DNA of 64,000 nucleotides from Nitrogeniibacter mangrovi (lineage in GTDB: Bacteria; Pseudomonadota; Gammaproteobacteria; Burkholderiales; Rhodocyclaceae), in contig NZ_CP048836.1 in the NCBI RefSeq assembly GCF_010983895.1, positions 372,001 to 436,000 of the forward strand. The letters are read 5' to 3'. Under the pieces are notes generated by a model. That model had not been told where the DNA came from. It did no database searches and was given only the letters and a program-made list of their open reading frames with translations. The position numbers were made by a program, and so were the translations under genes. This document shows, piece by piece, positions 52,420-61,728 of this stretch (its first letter is position 1; each line of letters opens with the position of its first letter).

Positions 52420-54206
52420 CGTGCGGTTCCCAGCGCTTCGAGGCGCATGCGGATGGGGGGCTCCTGCTCCGCGTCGATACGCACGTCGAGCAGGGTCGGT
52501 GCGTTGCGCGTGAGCAGGCGGTTCAGATCGAGGGCGGCCAGTTCGGCCTCGGAGTTGATGACCCGGCCGTCCACGCCCAGGGCGCGCGCCTGGGCGGCGA
52601 AATCGATGCGGGGCAGCTGGAAGCCGATCGGCTCGGCGCCGGCCAGGCGCTGGCCGTGCTTGACCATGCCCAGCGCGGCGTCGTTGAGCACGACGAAGAT
52701 CACCGGCAGGCGTTCGGTTTGGGCGACCGTGAGTTCCTGGCCGCTCATCAGGTAGCTGCCGTCGCCGGTCAGGCACACCACCGGCTGGCCGCGCCGTGCC
52801 AGGGCCACGCCGATCGAGGCGCTGATGGCCCAGCCCATGGGGGCGAAGTCCATCAGCACCCGCAGCCAGCTGGCGGCCGGATTGCGCTGCTCGTGCAGGC
52901 CGAGTGCGGCTTCGGTGCTGGCCGGGCGCTGGCGCCGGCAGTGCAGTTCGAGGTGATGGATGGCCCAAGCGGTGCTGTTGCCCGGATCGGCGAGGAAGTT
53001 GGTGGTGGGCGGGCAGCGCTCGGAGAGTACTTCCATGAGCACCTGGGGGCGAACGCCCGGGGCGCGTTGCGTGGGCGTCGGCGTCAGGCGGGTGCCCGGC
53101 GCCGGTGTGGAGGTTCGCGGCGCCGGTGGGTGCGCGGCCATCAGCGTGAGCAGGTGGCGCGCCACGCCGACCGGGTTGCCCTGCACCTGCAGGCGCGCCA
53201 TCGACGAACGCTGCAGATGTTCGATGCGCGCGTCGATGTGAATGAGGCGGTCGTTCAGCAGCGCCTCACTCCAGCCGGCGCTGGTCCATTCCCCGAGGCT
53301 GACGCCGACCGCCACGATCAGGTCCGGATCGTCCATGAGCAGCGCGCGCGCCTGATCGTGGCCGGCGAAACCGAACACGCCGCGATAGAGCGGATGCGCC
53401 GGATTGACGAAGCCCTTCGCGTCCGGCGTGGTGACGAAGCGGGCGCCGTGGGCCTCGATGAGGCGCAGGAACAGGTCCACCGCGCCGCCGCAGCCCTGGC
53501 CGAGGAGGAACACCGGGCGTTTGGCGTCGGTGAGGGCGTCGAACAGGGCCTCGACCGCGGCGGCATCGACCAGCGCGGGCGCCTGCAGCATCCGCTTCAG
53601 GCCCTGTGCCGGTGCGTGCCAGTGCGACGGCGCCGGCGCGCGCTGGATGTCCACCGGGATGGTCAGGTGCGCGGCGGCCCGGTGCTGCATGGCATGGGCG
53701 ATGGCGCTGACCACCTTGGGCTCGGCCTGCTCGGGATGGGAGAGCAGGGTGTTGTAGCCGGTACAGTGGCGGAACATGCCCAGGGTGTTGACCCCGGTGC
53801 AGCCGGACTCCTGCAGGGCGCGGCGGCCGAAGGCGGTGAGCTTCGGCTGGCCGGTGATGGCCAGCACCGGGATGTTGTTGTCGTGGGCACAGGCCACGCC
53901 GGTGATCAGGTTGGTGGCGCCGGGGCCCGAGGTGGCGATGCACACGCCCAGGCGGCCGCTTTCGCGGGCGTAGCCTTCGGCCATGAAGGCCGCGCCGGCC
54001 TCGTGCCGGGTGGTGACGATGCGCGGGCCGTGGCGCCGGGCGCTGCGCGCCAGCGCGTTGTAGAGCGGTTCGATGGCGCCGCCGGGCACGCCGAAGACGT
54101 ATTCGACGCCGATCTGTTCGAGGTGGGCGATGATCAGGTCGGCGACGTCGGTTTGCCTGCTTTCGTCATCCGACCGCATGAGGGCGGTAGGGGTGGGGCG
54201 ATCCAT
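52416..54206 (-). CDS. ThDP-dependent enzyme of the acetolactate-synthase family
   Basis: A 596-residue thiamine-diphosphate enzyme. The catalytic Glu is in TTRHEAGAAFMAEGYA and the ThDP-magnesium motif is GDGSYLMSGQEL...VLNDAALGM. The AHAS-specific FQE segment is replaced by LQESGCTGVNTLG, so it is probably not a true acetolactate synthase and its keto-acid substrate is unknown. The ATG at 54206 is preceded by AAGGAC. It heads a three-gene unit with two citrate-synthase-fold proteins, downstream of palindromes at 54260-54368. Confidence 0.88.
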   Translation of the reverse strand: MDRPTPTALMRSDDESRQTDVADLIIAHLEQIGVEYVFGVPGGAIEPLYNALARSARRHGPRIVTTRHEAGAAFMAEGYARESGRLGVCIATSGPGATNLITGVACAHDNNIPVLAITGQPKLTAFGRRALQESGCTGVNTLGMFRHCTGYNTLLSHPEQAEPKVVSAIAHAMQHRAAAHLTIPVDIQRAPAPSHWHAPAQGLKRMLQAPALVDAAAVEALFDALTDAKRPVFLLGQGCGGAVDLFLRLIEAHGARFVTTPDAKGFVNPAHPLYRGVFGFAGHDQARALLMDDPDLIVAVGVSLGEWTSAGWSEALLNDRLIHIDARIEHLQRSSMARLQVQGNPVGVARHLLTLMAAHPPAPRTSTPAPGTRLTPTPTQRAPGVRPQVLMEVLSERCPPTTNFLADPGNSTAWAIHHLELHCRRQRPASTEAALGLHEQRNPAASWLRVLMDFAPMGWAISASIGVALARRGQPVVCLTGDGSYLMSGQELTVAQTERLPVIFVVLNDAALGMVKHGQRLAGAEPIGFQLPRIDFAAQARALGVDGRVINSEAELAALDLNRLLTRNAPTLLDVRIDAEQEPPIRMRLEALGTAR

Positions 54207-54259
54207 GGCACTGTCCTTGATGCAAGTCGAGATTCGACGGCGGGCCAGACGCAAGACAA

Positions 54260-54274
54260 AGGTCATAATGACCT
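54260..54274. promoter_or_regulatory. Palindrome 1, candidate operator
   Basis: AGGTCAT and ATGACCT around a single A form a perfect 15-base palindrome, 54 bases before the ThDP enzyme ATG. It overlaps a second small repeat, ATGAC-CT-GTCAT (54268-54279). Confidence 0.6.
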
Positions 54275-54311
54275 GTCATGAAAATGGCGATGCCGATTCG
54301 GTTGCGCAAGT

Positions 54312-54321
54312 TAGTGCACTA
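54312..54321. promoter_or_regulatory. Palindrome 2, candidate operator
   Basis: A perfect 10-base palindrome, TAGTGCACTA, about 37 bases upstream of palindrome 1. Confidence 0.45.
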
Positions 54322-54352
54322 TGACATTCGCGGTCGTGCGGTATTTAACGCA

Positions 54353-54368
54353 TATTACCTAAGTAATA
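54353..54368. promoter_or_regulatory. Palindrome 3, candidate operator
   Basis: TATTAC and GTAATA flank CTAA, giving a perfect 6-bp inverted repeat (16 bases). It is about 30 bases beyond palindrome 2. The half-site TTAC-N4-GTAA could suit a dimeric regulator of several families; none can be named. Confidence 0.5.
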
Positions 54369-54427
54369 CTCGATCCTCATGGAAGCGTGATGGTTTTGGC
54401 ATTTTTTGGTGCGTCGCAAAATGCCAA

Positions 54428-54464
54428 TGAAAACAGCCCCGGGTCGCGGTGGCGGCCCGGGGCT
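54428..54464 (-). terminator. Terminator after the DUF3683 oxidoreductase gene
   Basis: A 9-bp stem (AGCCCCGGG and complement) with a 12-base loop lies 51 bases after the stop at 54515. On the minus strand it is followed by TGTTTTCATT, a modest T tail. This fits a Rho-independent terminator. Confidence 0.7.
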
Positions 54465-54514
54465 GGCAGGGCTTTCGCGGGATGCCGGGGGCGCTGATGA
54501 CCGCGCCCGGCCGG

Positions 54515-57500
54515 TCAGAGCAGCACGCGCTCGATACCGCCCCGGTTGGCCTGATCCACGTACTGTGGCATCCACTGCTCGCCGAGAATGTGGCGGGCGA
54601 TCTCGACCACGATGTAATCGGCCTCCACGTTGCCGTCGTCGGTATAGCGCGAGAGCCCCTGCAGGCAGCTCGGGCACGAGGTGAGCACCTTCACCGGGGC
54701 GCTGGCGTCGCCGTCGCGCAGCGCCGCGGCGCCGGCCTCGATCTCCTGCTGTTTGCGGAAACGCACCTGGGTGGAGATGTCCGGGCGTGCCACCGCCAGG
54801 GTGCCCGACTCACCGCAGCAGCGGTCGTTCAGGTCCACCCGGGTGCCCATGAGCTCGTTGGCCACCTTGATGCCCGAATGGATCTTCATGGGCGTGTGGC
54901 AGGGCTCGTGGTACATGTATTTCGTGCCCGTGATGCCCTCGAGCTTGACGCCTTTCTCCATCAGGTATTCATGGATGTCGATGAGGCGGCAGCCCGGGAA
55001 GATCTTCTCGAACTGGTACTTCTGCAGCTGATCCATGCAGGTGCCGCAGGAGACCACCACGGTCTTGATGTCCAGGTAGTTCAGGGTGTTGGCCACGCGG
55101 TGGAACAGTACCCGGTTGTCGGTGGTGATCTTCTGGCCCTTCTCGTCTTCGCCGGCGGCGGTCTGCGGATAGCCGCAGCACAGGTAGCCCGGGGGCAGCA
55201 CGGTGGTGGTGCCCACGTGGTAGAGCATGGCCTGGGTGGCCAGGCCGACCTGGCTGAACAGGCGCTCGGAGCCGCAGCCGGGGAAGTAGAACACCGCCTC
55301 GGAGTCGTCACGCCGCACCTGCGGGTTGCGGATCACCGGGATGACGGTGTCGTCCTCGATGTCCAGCAGCGCGCGGCTGGTGCGCTTGGGCAGGCCGCCG
55401 GGCATGGGCTTGTTGATGAAGTGGATCACCTGGGCCTTGATCGGCGCCTTGTGCAGCGTCGCCGGCGGTTGCGCCACCTGGGGCTGGATCAGGCCGAAGG
55501 ACTTCGCGGTCTTGTAGGCCCAGCGCTGGGCCTTGTAGCCCCACTCGATCATGCCCTTGCGGATCAGCTTGATGGTGGTCGGGTCCTTCACCGTGAGGAA
55601 GGCCATGGCGGCCGCCTTGCCCGGGTTGAACGACTTCTTGCCCTGCTTGCGCAGCAGGTTGCGCATCTTGATCGACACGTCGCCGAAGTCGATGTCCACC
55701 GGGCACGGCTTCTCGCACTTGTGGCACACCGTGCAGTGGTCGGCCACGTCCTCGAACTCGGCCCAGTGCGCCAGAGACACGCCGCGCCGGGTCTGCTCTT
55801 CGTACAGGAAGGCCTCGATCAGCGAGGAGGTGGACAGGATCTTGTTGCGCGGGCTGTACAGCAGGTTGGCGCGCGGCACGTGGGTGGCGCACACCGGCTT
55901 GCACTTGCCGCAGCGCAGGCAGTCCTTGATGTCGTGGGCGATTTCGCCCACGTCGGTCTGCTCCATGATGAGCGATTCGTGGCCCATGAGGCCGAAGCTC
56001 GGCGTGTAGGCCCGCGCCAGGTTGGCGCCGCGCTGCAGCTTGCCGCGGTTGAAGCGGCCTTCCGGGTCCACCTTCTGCTTGTAGTCCCAGTAGTTGGCCA
56101 TCTCCTCGTCGGTGAGGAAATCGAGCTTGGTGATGCCGATGCCGTGCTCGCCGGAGATGACGCCGTCGAGCGCGCGGGCGATGCCCATGATGCGCTCCAC
56201 CGTCTCCTCGGCCATGCGCAGCATGGCGTAGTTGTCGGAATTCACCGGGATGTTGGTGTGCACGTTGCCGTCGCCGGCGTGCATGTGCAGGGCGACGAAC
56301 AGGCGGCCGCGCAGCACCTGGTCGTGGGTGGCGTCGATGCGTTCGCGCACCGGGCGGTACAGGTCGCCGTCGAACACCTTCGTCAGGCGGGCGCGCAGCT
56401 CGGTCTTCCACGAGGTACGCACCGAGTAGTCCTGCAGGCGGTGGAACAGCACCGGATCCTTGGCGGTGTTGGTCAGCGTGCCGGCCTCGATGCCGTACTG
56501 CTCGAACTGCGCCTCGGCCTCGGCCAGGGGCAGGTCGAGGTGGTCCAGCAGCCACTGCCAGCGCGCGCGGATGCGCGCCACGTAGTCGAGCGCCGACTGG
56601 CGCCGGTCGCCGATCAGCTCCTCGGCCTCGATGTCGGCGTCCTGGGTGTTGAGCGGCAGTTCGCCCGACAGCGCCTCGGTGAGGGCGTCGCACAGCTCCA
56701 GCTTGTTGCGGGTGGACAGCTCGATGTTGATGCGCTCGATGGCGTCGCAGTAGTCGCCCATGCGCGGCAGCGGGATGACCACGTCCTCGTTGATCTTGAA
56801 GGCGTTGGTGTGGCGCGAGATGGCGGCGGTGCGCGAACGGTCGAGCCAGAACTTCTTGCGCTGCTCGTCGGAGACGGCGATGAAGCCTTCCGAGCCGCGC
56901 GCGTTGGTCATGCGGATCACTTCCGAGGCGGCCTTCATGACCGCCTCTTCGTCATGGCCGACGATGTCGCCGATGAGCACCATCTTGGGCCGGCCGTGGC
57001 GCTTGGCCTTGGTGGCGTAGCCCACCGCCTTCACGTAGCGCTCGTCCAGGTGTTCCAGCCCCGCCAGCTGCACGCCGAGGCCGTGGCCCTCGCCGCCGGG
57101 CTTGAAGAAGTCGGTGATCTCGACGATGGCCGGCACCGCCTCGCGCACCTGGCCGAAGAACTCCAGGCACACGGTGCGGGTCACCGGCGGCATCTGGTGC
57201 AGCACCCAGCGGGCGGCGACGATGATGCCGTCGGTGCCTTCCTTCTGCACCCCCGGCACGCCGCCGAGGAACTTGTCGGTCACGTCCTTGCCCAGGCCCT
57301 GCTTGCGACAGGCGGCGCCGGGCATCGCCAGCACTTCTTCCCCGAGCGGGGTGCGACCCGAGGCGTCGAAGCGCTTGAGGCGGAAGTGCACCGTCTCCTG
57401 CTCGTGGATCTTGCCGAAGTTGTGGTCGAGGCGTTCCACCTCCAGCCAGTTGCCGTCCGGCGTGACCATCTTCCACCACGCCAGGTTGTCCAGCGCGGTG

Positions 57501-58402
57501 CCCCACAGCACCGCCTTCTTGCCGCCGGCGTTCATGGCGATGTTGCCGCCGATGCACGAGGCCGAGGCCGAGGTCGGGTCCACCGCGAACACCCGGCCGG
57601 CCGCGGTGGCCGCTTCGGCGACACGTGCGGTGACCACGCCGGCACCGGTGCGGATGGTGGCGTAGGGCGCGTCCATGGGGCCGTTGCGTCCCGGCAGCAC
57701 CACGTCCTCGACGGTGCCGATGTCGATCAGCTTCTCGGTGTTGATGACCACCGACTTCGGGTCCATCGGGATCGCGCCGCCGGTGTAGCCGGTGCCGCCC
57801 CCGCGCGGAATGATGGTCAGGCCCAGCTCGATGCAGTCGCGCACCAGATGGCCGATTTCCTGCTCGGTGTCCGGATAGAGCACCACGAAGGGGTATTCCA
57901 CGCGCCAGTCGGTGGCGTCGGTCACGTGGGAGACGCGGGCATGGCCGTCGAAGCAGATGTTGTCCTTGCGGGTGTGGCGCGACAGGACGCGCATCACCTG
58001 CTTGCGCAGATCGAGGGTTTCCTCGAACTGGAGCTCGAAGCGGGCGATGGCGCGCGAGGCTGCCTGCACCAGCTTTTCGACCTTGTTGCTGCGCTCGGGG
58101 TCGTCCGCCTGCGATTCGACGCGGCGCTTCTCCACCTCGGCGAGACGGTGGCGCAGGGCGCCGACCAGGGCGCCGCGCCGATCGCGGTTGGCCAGCAGGT
58201 CGTCGAGCAGGTAGGGATTGCGCTGGATGACCCAGATGTCGCCCAGCACCTCGTACAGCATGCGCGCGGAGCGCCCCGTCACCCGCTCGCTGCGCAGATC
58301 GTGGAGGATCTGCCAGCTGTCTTCGCCGAGCAGGCGGATGACGATCTCGCGGTCCGAATACGAGGTGTAGTTGTACGGAATTTCGCGCAGGCGTTGGGTC
58401 AT
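54515..58402 (-). CDS. Giant FAD/Fe-S oxidoreductase (DUF3683; D-lactate/glycolate oxidase-like fusion)
   Basis: A 1295-residue cytosolic fusion. The first ~140 residues are a DUF3683 domain. A FAD-binding type-4 domain follows (about 150-330; [16 protein letters not shown]) with a FAD-oxidase C-terminal domain. Two ferredoxin-type clusters are near residues 829 ([11 protein letters not shown]) and 889 ([11 protein letters not shown]). Three CCG-type Cys-rich motifs lie near 1047, 1120 and 1197 (e.g. [18 protein letters not shown]). This order equals GlcD plus GlcF in one chain, so it should oxidise a 2-hydroxy acid and pass electrons to quinones. Similar giant fusions occur in betaproteobacteria; the natural substrate is unsettled. 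Confidence 0.9.
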   Translation of the reverse strand: MTQRLREIPYNYTSYSDREIVIRLLGEDSWQILHDLRSERVTGRSARMLYEVLGDIWVIQRNPYLLDDLLANRDRRGALVGALRHRLAEVEKRRVESQADDPERSNKVEKLVQAASRAIARFELQFEETLDLRKQVMRVLSRHTRKDNICFDGHARVSHVTDATDWRVEYPFVVLYPDTEQEIGHLVRDCIELGLTIIPRGGGTGYTGGAIPMDPKSVVINTEKLIDIGTVEDVVLPGRNGPMDAPYATIRTGAGVVTARVAEAATAAGRVFAVDPTSASASCIGGNIAMNAGGKKAVLWGTALDNLAWWKMVTPDGNWLEVERLDHNFGKIHEQETVHFRLKRFDASGRTPLGEEVLAMPGAACRKQGLGKDVTDKFLGGVPGVQKEGTDGIIVAARWVLHQMPPVTRTVCLEFFGQVREAVPAIVEITDFFKPGGEGHGLGVQLAGLEHLDERYVKAVGYATKAKRHGRPKMVLIGDIVGHDEEAVMKAASEVIRMTNARGSEGFIAVSDEQRKKFWLDRSRTAAISRHTNAFKINEDVVIPLPRMGDYCDAIERINIELSTRNKLELCDALTEALSGELPLNTQDADIEAEELIGDRRQSALDYVARIRARWQWLLDHLDLPLAEAEAQFEQYGIEAGTLTNTAKDPVLFHRLQDYSVRTSWKTELRARLTKVFDGDLYRPVRERIDATHDQVLRGRLFVALHMHAGDGNVHTNIPVNSDNYAMLRMAEETVERIMGIARALDGVISGEHGIGITKLDFLTDEEMANYWDYKQKVDPEGRFNRGKLQRGANLARAYTPSFGLMGHESLIMEQTDVGEIAHDIKDCLRCGKCKPVCATHVPRANLLYSPRNKILSTSSLIEAFLYEEQTRRGVSLAHWAEFEDVADHCTVCHKCEKPCPVDIDFGDVSIKMRNLLRKQGKKSFNPGKAAAMAFLTVKDPTTIKLIRKGMIEWGYKAQRWAYKTAKSFGLIQPQVAQPPATLHKAPIKAQVIHFINKPMPGGLPKRTSRALLDIEDDTVIPVIRNPQVRRDDSEAVFYFPGCGSERLFSQVGLATQAMLYHVGTTTVLPPGYLCCGYPQTAAGEDEKGQKITTDNRVLFHRVANTLNYLDIKTVVVSCGTCMDQLQKYQFEKIFPGCRLIDIHEYLMEKGVKLEGITGTKYMYHEPCHTPMKIHSGIKVANELMGTRVDLNDRCCGESGTLAVARPDISTQVRFRKQQEIEAGAAALRDGDASAPVKVLTSCPSCLQGLSRYTDDGNVEADYIVVEIARHILGEQWMPQYVDQANRGGIERVLL

Positions 58403-58438
58403 GGTGGGGCGCTTCCGGGCAGTCGCGGAAAACCACTG

Positions 58439-58444
58439 ATTCTA
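58439..58444 (-). promoter_or_regulatory. Candidate -10 box for the DUF3683 oxidoreductase gene
   Basis: On the minus strand TAGAAT lies about 37 bases before the ATG at 58402, with no good -35 partner. The rest of this 221-base gap (58403-58623) shows no convincing gene. Confidence 0.35.
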
Positions 58445-58623
58445 ACAAGCTGCGGCGCAACATGCAGCATAAAACAAGACCTTACGGGTGGTTGGGTCTT
58501 GCCTGAGGCGGGCTCGAATCCCCCGGCCGTGTGCGTGGTTTCGCTTCCGCCTGAGCGCCACTGCGCGCGGCAATGGCGCGTGGCCGGCGGTCCGCCGGCC
58601 GATGGTCGGGCGCCCCGCGCCGT

Positions 58624-58974
58624 TCAGTCGACCGCCGCGGTGAGCGCGATCTCCACGCGCCAGCCTTCGTTCGCCAGGGCGGCCACCTGCACGCAGACAC
58701 GGCAGGGCGCCGCGCCTTTCGGCAGCCAGCTGTCCCACACCGCGTTCATGCCCTCGTAGTCGTCCATGTCGGTCAGGTAGATGGTGGCCATGAGAATGCG
58801 CGACTTGTCGCTGCCCGCCTCGGTCAGCAGGCGGTCGATGCTGCCGAGCACCTCGCTGGTCTGGGTCTCGATGTTGGTGTCGATGCTGGTGGGCACCTCG
58901 ACGGTGTACAGGGTGCCGTTGTGCACGACGATGTCGGAGTAGCGTTCGGTGGTGCCGAAGCGTTGCACGCTCAT
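58624..58974 (-). CDS. RidA/YjgF-family protein
   Basis: A 116-residue trimeric RidA-family protein. RidA removes reactive enamine/imine intermediates from PLP enzymes. The core signature is present: ETQTSEVLGSIDRLLTEAGSD, MATIYLTDMDDYEGMN and the C-terminal VEIALTAAVD. The Arg that binds the substrate carboxylate in true RidA is expected in the CRVCVQVAALA region (CR at about residue 92), so deaminase activity is possible. Divergent from the cytochrome gene. Confidence 0.9.
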   Translation of the reverse strand: MSVQRFGTTERYSDIVVHNGTLYTVEVPTSIDTNIETQTSEVLGSIDRLLTEAGSDKSRILMATIYLTDMDDYEGMNAVWDSWLPKGAAPCRVCVQVAALANEGWRVEIALTAAVD

Positions 58975-59075
58975 GGAAGTCTCCTGTCGATGGCCCGAAG
59001 CGAGGTGCGTGGGCCATGGCGTCGAGTCTAGCGGCTTTCCGAGCTGGCGGGGGCGAGGTGCGGCGGTTGTGGTTC

Positions 59076-59109
59076 AAACGATCGTTTTAGCAAACTTTTA
59101 GCATTTGCT
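59076..59109. promoter_or_regulatory. Two palindromes between ridA-like and cytochrome genes
   Basis: A perfect 12-base palindrome, AAACGATCGTTT (59076-59087), is followed directly by AGCAAA-N9-TTTGCT (59089-59109). The first resembles the AAAC-N4-GTTT core recognised by PsrA-like TetR regulators. Either could control the cytochrome gene (59185) or the divergent RidA gene (58974). Confidence 0.55.
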
Positions 59110-59184
59110 GACGGAAGTCTTAGGAGCGCGCCGATCGGCCGCTCCGTACAGTGGGCTCACCGTGATTGACCGGAGTTCCCAACG

Positions 59185-59682
59185 ATGAAACGAACCCTTC
59201 TTGCCCTGTCGCTCGGCCTGCTCGCGGTTGCCGGCGCGCGGGCGGACGCGCCGGCGCCCAGCGTCGAGCGTGGCCGCTACCTGATTGCCGTGGCCGGCTG
59301 CAACGACTGCCACACGCCGCGCTTCGCCCAGCTCGGCGCGGCGATTCCCGAATCCGAGCGCTTCACCGGCATGGCCGTGGGCTTCAGCGGCCCCTGGGGT
59401 GTGAGCTACCCGGGCAACCTGCGCCTGCGCGCCGCTGCCGTGGGTGAGGACGAATGGCTGGCCCGGGTGCGCGCCGGCGGCCGCCCGCCGATGCCGTGGA
59501 ATGCACTGCAGGCCATGACCGAGGCCGATCAGCGCTCGGTGTTCCGCTACCTGCGCGCGCTCGGTCCGGCGGGTGCGCCCACGCCCGCCGCGCTGCCACC
59601 CGGCGCGCCGATTCCGACCCCGCATTTCGTGTTCGTGCCCCAGGCGCCGACCGCGGTCGGCCTCGCCCCCGGGCGCCCCTGA
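59185..59682 (+). CDS. Periplasmic monoheme c-type cytochrome
   Basis: A 165-residue protein with a signal peptide (1-21). One heme site, CNDCH, lies near residue 39; a Met in RPPMPW near residue 106 could be the second axial ligand. The C-terminal 35 residues are Pro-rich and probably unstructured. It should act as a soluble electron carrier in the periplasm. The hemerythrin-like gene starts 16 bases later, suggesting a common transcript. Confidence 0.9.
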   Translation: MKRTLLALSLGLLAVAGARADAPAPSVERGRYLIAVAGCNDCHTPRFAQLGAAIPESERFTGMAVGFSGPWGVSYPGNLRLRAAAVGEDEWLARVRAGGRPPMPWNALQAMTEADQRSVFRYLRALGPAGAPTPAALPPGAPIPTPHFVFVPQAPTAVGLAPGRP

Positions 59683-59698
59683 ACTGGAGGAGCTTTCC

Positions 59699-60394
59699 AT
59701 GCGTTTTCTGCGTTCTTGCGGCGCGCCCGCGCGCCATGACATCTATGCCGGTATCCACAAGGGTCTGCGGGCCTTCATGGCGGACACCCTGCTGCGGGTC
59801 GGCCGTCTCGATGCGGATGATTCGCAGGCGGTGACCGAGGCCCTGGCGGCCATCGACGCCTTGCTCGATCTGTGTCTGTCCCACCTCGCCCATGAAGATG
59901 CGGTGATCCATCCCGCCATGGAGGCCTGTCAGGCCGGGGCGAGCCGGCCGGCGGCGGAGCATCACGAGGACCATGTCCATGCCATCGGCCGCCTGCGGCT
60001 GCTGTGCGACACCTTGCGCCATGCCCCGCGCCCGGATCGCGCCGAGGTGGCCCAGCGCCTGTATCGCCTGCTGGGCTGCTTCGTCGGCGAGAACCTGCTG
60101 CACATGCATCTGGAAGAGATCGACCACAACGACTGCCTGTGGCGTCACTACGGCGACGCGGAACTGCAGGCGCTGGAGGGGCGCATCGTGGCGAGCCTGT
60201 CGCCGGCCGAGATGGCCGTGGGCTTGCGCTGGATGGTGCCGGCCATGGCGCCCGCCGAGCGACTGGCGCTGCTCGCGCCGCTGTCGGCCAAGCTGCCAGC
60301 CCACGTGTTCGACGGCCTGATGACCGTGGTGCGCCCTCATCTGTCGGCATCCGATCTGGTCCGGCTGGAGGAGGGGCTGCGTCAAGCCGCCTAG
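59699..60394 (+). CDS. Hemerythrin-like HHE domain protein
   Basis: A 231-residue cytosolic protein. The iron-ligand set of a hemerythrin fold is spread as IHKGLRAF, LAHEDAVIHPAME, EHHEDHVHAI and HMHLEEIDHN, so a di-iron site is likely. The last 60 residues form an extra helical domain. Such proteins bind oxygen or nitric oxide, or repair iron-sulfur clusters. GGAGGAG precedes the ATG at 59699. Its stop overlaps the convergent GAF gene stop. Confidence 0.87.
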   Translation: MRFLRSCGAPARHDIYAGIHKGLRAFMADTLLRVGRLDADDSQAVTEALAAIDALLDLCLSHLAHEDAVIHPAMEACQAGASRPAAEHHEDHVHAIGRLRLLCDTLRHAPRPDRAEVAQRLYRLLGCFVGENLLHMHLEEIDHNDCLWRHYGDAELQALEGRIVASLSPAEMAVGLRWMVPAMAPAERLALLAPLSAKLPAHVFDGLMTVVRPHLSASDLVRLEEGLRQAA

Positions 60395-61728
60395 GTTTCC
60401 TCGAGCACGACCGGCCGTTTCAGCTGCAGGCGGAAGCGGCCGCGCCCGGTCTTCTCGATGCGCACGTCCGCGCTGCGGTCCGCCAGTCGGCGGGCGAGGA
60501 GGATGAGGCGGGTGTCGAGGTTGTCGCAGATATCGGGCAGGCGGAGGCCGTCGTCGAGACGCAGCTCGCGGTTGGAGAAATCGCAGCGCCCGCTGCGCGC
60601 ATGCTCCTGCAACAGCCGGCGCAGGATGGCGCCGGCCACGCCCTTGATGAGGTAGTCGTCATCGAAGAACACGCTGTCGTCGCGCGCGAAGTGGCGCACC
60701 CGCAGGGGGACGCCACGAGGGACGTCGGGCGCCGTCTCGGGGACGGCCACGACATCGTCTGCGGCGTCGGCGTGCAGGGCGCGCATGCTCAGCGCCAGTT
60801 GCGCGCCCAGGGTGACCAGCGCGTCTTCCAGGTCGTAACCGAAGTGGCACAGCTGCTCGCTTTCCACGTACAGCACCGCCACGGTCCGGCCCTCGGTGCG
60901 TATCGGCACCGCCAGTTGGCTGGCCGGTGCGGCCAGGCCGGGGAGCGGGATTTCCGCCGCCAGGGGCGTGTCCCCGCCAGCGTCCGCGATCCGCTCGCGC
61001 ACGGCGCGCCCGTAGGCGTATTCCGCGGCCGGGAACATGATGCGGATCGGCGTGCCCTCGCGCGCCGCCACGCCGATGACGCCGTCGCCGTAGGCGATCT
61101 CGGCGCCGGCGCCCGAGCTGGCGTAGCCGCGGCTGGCGACCACATAGAGGCGTTCGGCCGTGCCGTCGGCCATGAGCAGCATCTGGTGTTCGATGCCGAA
61201 ATGCCGCTCCAGGCACAGCTGCAGGGTGTCCATCAGCGCTTCGAGCGTGGTGCAGGCGCTCAGGGCGTCGACGCTGCGGCGCAGGGCCGGCAGCAGGATC
61301 GGGCCGGTGTCGGGCGGTGGCAGGGTGCGGCCGGGCACCGCCTCGATGTCGAGCACCCGGTAGATGTCGGCGCCGCGCAGGCGGAACACGCCCGCCATGC
61401 CGGTGTGCGAGGCGATGCCGGCGAGCTTGGCCTTCATGCGCTCGAACAGCGCGCCGGCGGTTTCGGTGCGCAGGTAGCGGATGCGCAGCCGGTAGCGCGC
61501 GCCGGTGTCCGGATCCATCATCAGCACGGTGGCGATGGGGTTGGCGAGGATGTTCTCGCGGGTCTTGTTGAAGAACTGGAAGGACAGCGCCACATGGGCG
61601 TCGTCCACATGCATCAGCTGCGAGATGTAGGTGACGTTGGGCGTGCCGTCGGGCGCGCAGGTGGCGATCGCCGACGGCACGATGCCTTCGAGGCAGTTGC
61701 GCAGGGCGTCCATGGACAGGCGCGTCAT
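60391..61728 (-). CDS. Flavin-reductase/PNPOx-like domain plus GAF protein
   Basis: A 445-residue protein. The first ~150 residues resemble a pyridoxamine-phosphate oxidase-like FMN split barrel (CAPDGTPNVTYISQL, SFQFFNKTRENI). A GAF domain follows at about 160-310 (LLMADGTAERLYVVASRGY, AVPIRTEGRTVAVLYVES). The last 100 residues may be a winged-helix or output domain. It could sense a small molecule or redox state. Its ATG overlaps the stop of the next upstream gene, so the two split-barrel proteins are cotranscribed. Confidence 0.82.
   Translation of the reverse strand: MTRLSMDALRNCLEGIVPSAIATCAPDGTPNVTYISQLMHVDDAHVALSFQFFNKTRENILANPIATVLMMDPDTGARYRLRIRYLRTETAGALFERMKAKLAGIASHTGMAGVFRLRGADIYRVLDIEAVPGRTLPPPDTGPILLPALRRSVDALSACTTLEALMDTLQLCLERHFGIEHQMLLMADGTAERLYVVASRGYASSGAGAEIAYGDGVIGVAAREGTPIRIMFPAAEYAYGRAVRERIADAGGDTPLAAEIPLPGLAAPASQLAVPIRTEGRTVAVLYVESEQLCHFGYDLEDALVTLGAQLALSMRALHADAADDVVAVPETAPDVPRGVPLRVRHFARDDSVFFDDDYLIKGVAGAILRRLLQEHARSGRCDFSNRELRLDDGLRLPDICDNLDTRLILLARRLADRSADVRIEKTGRGRFRLQLKRPVVLEET

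Larger units (their letters stand above)
54207..54514. promoter_or_regulatory. Control region of the ThDP/citrate-synthase-fold operon
   Basis: This 308-base gap separates two minus-strand units. Between 54250 and 54415 it is AT-rich and contains three palindromes, described as separate entries. The last part (54428-54464) holds the terminator of the upstream oxidoreductase gene. A minus-strand CATTAT box lies inside the first palindrome at about -60 from the start codon, so that palindrome could block transcription; the -35 is poor. Confidence 0.6.

Noticed and set aside
54345-54677. A 110-codon minus-strand open frame between the ThDP and DUF3683 genes
   Set aside because: It runs across the terminator and into the oxidoreductase gene in another frame, with no ribosome site or known motif.
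58508-58527. A sequence resembling a tRNA T-arm (near CTCGAATCCCC)
   Set aside because: The loop departs from the TTC consensus, the stem has a mismatch and no acceptor or anticodon arm can be paired around it.
54449-58759. A 1436-codon open frame opposite the DUF3683 oxidoreductase
   Set aside because: No motif is seen, and the minus strand holds FAD and Fe-S motifs in correct order.
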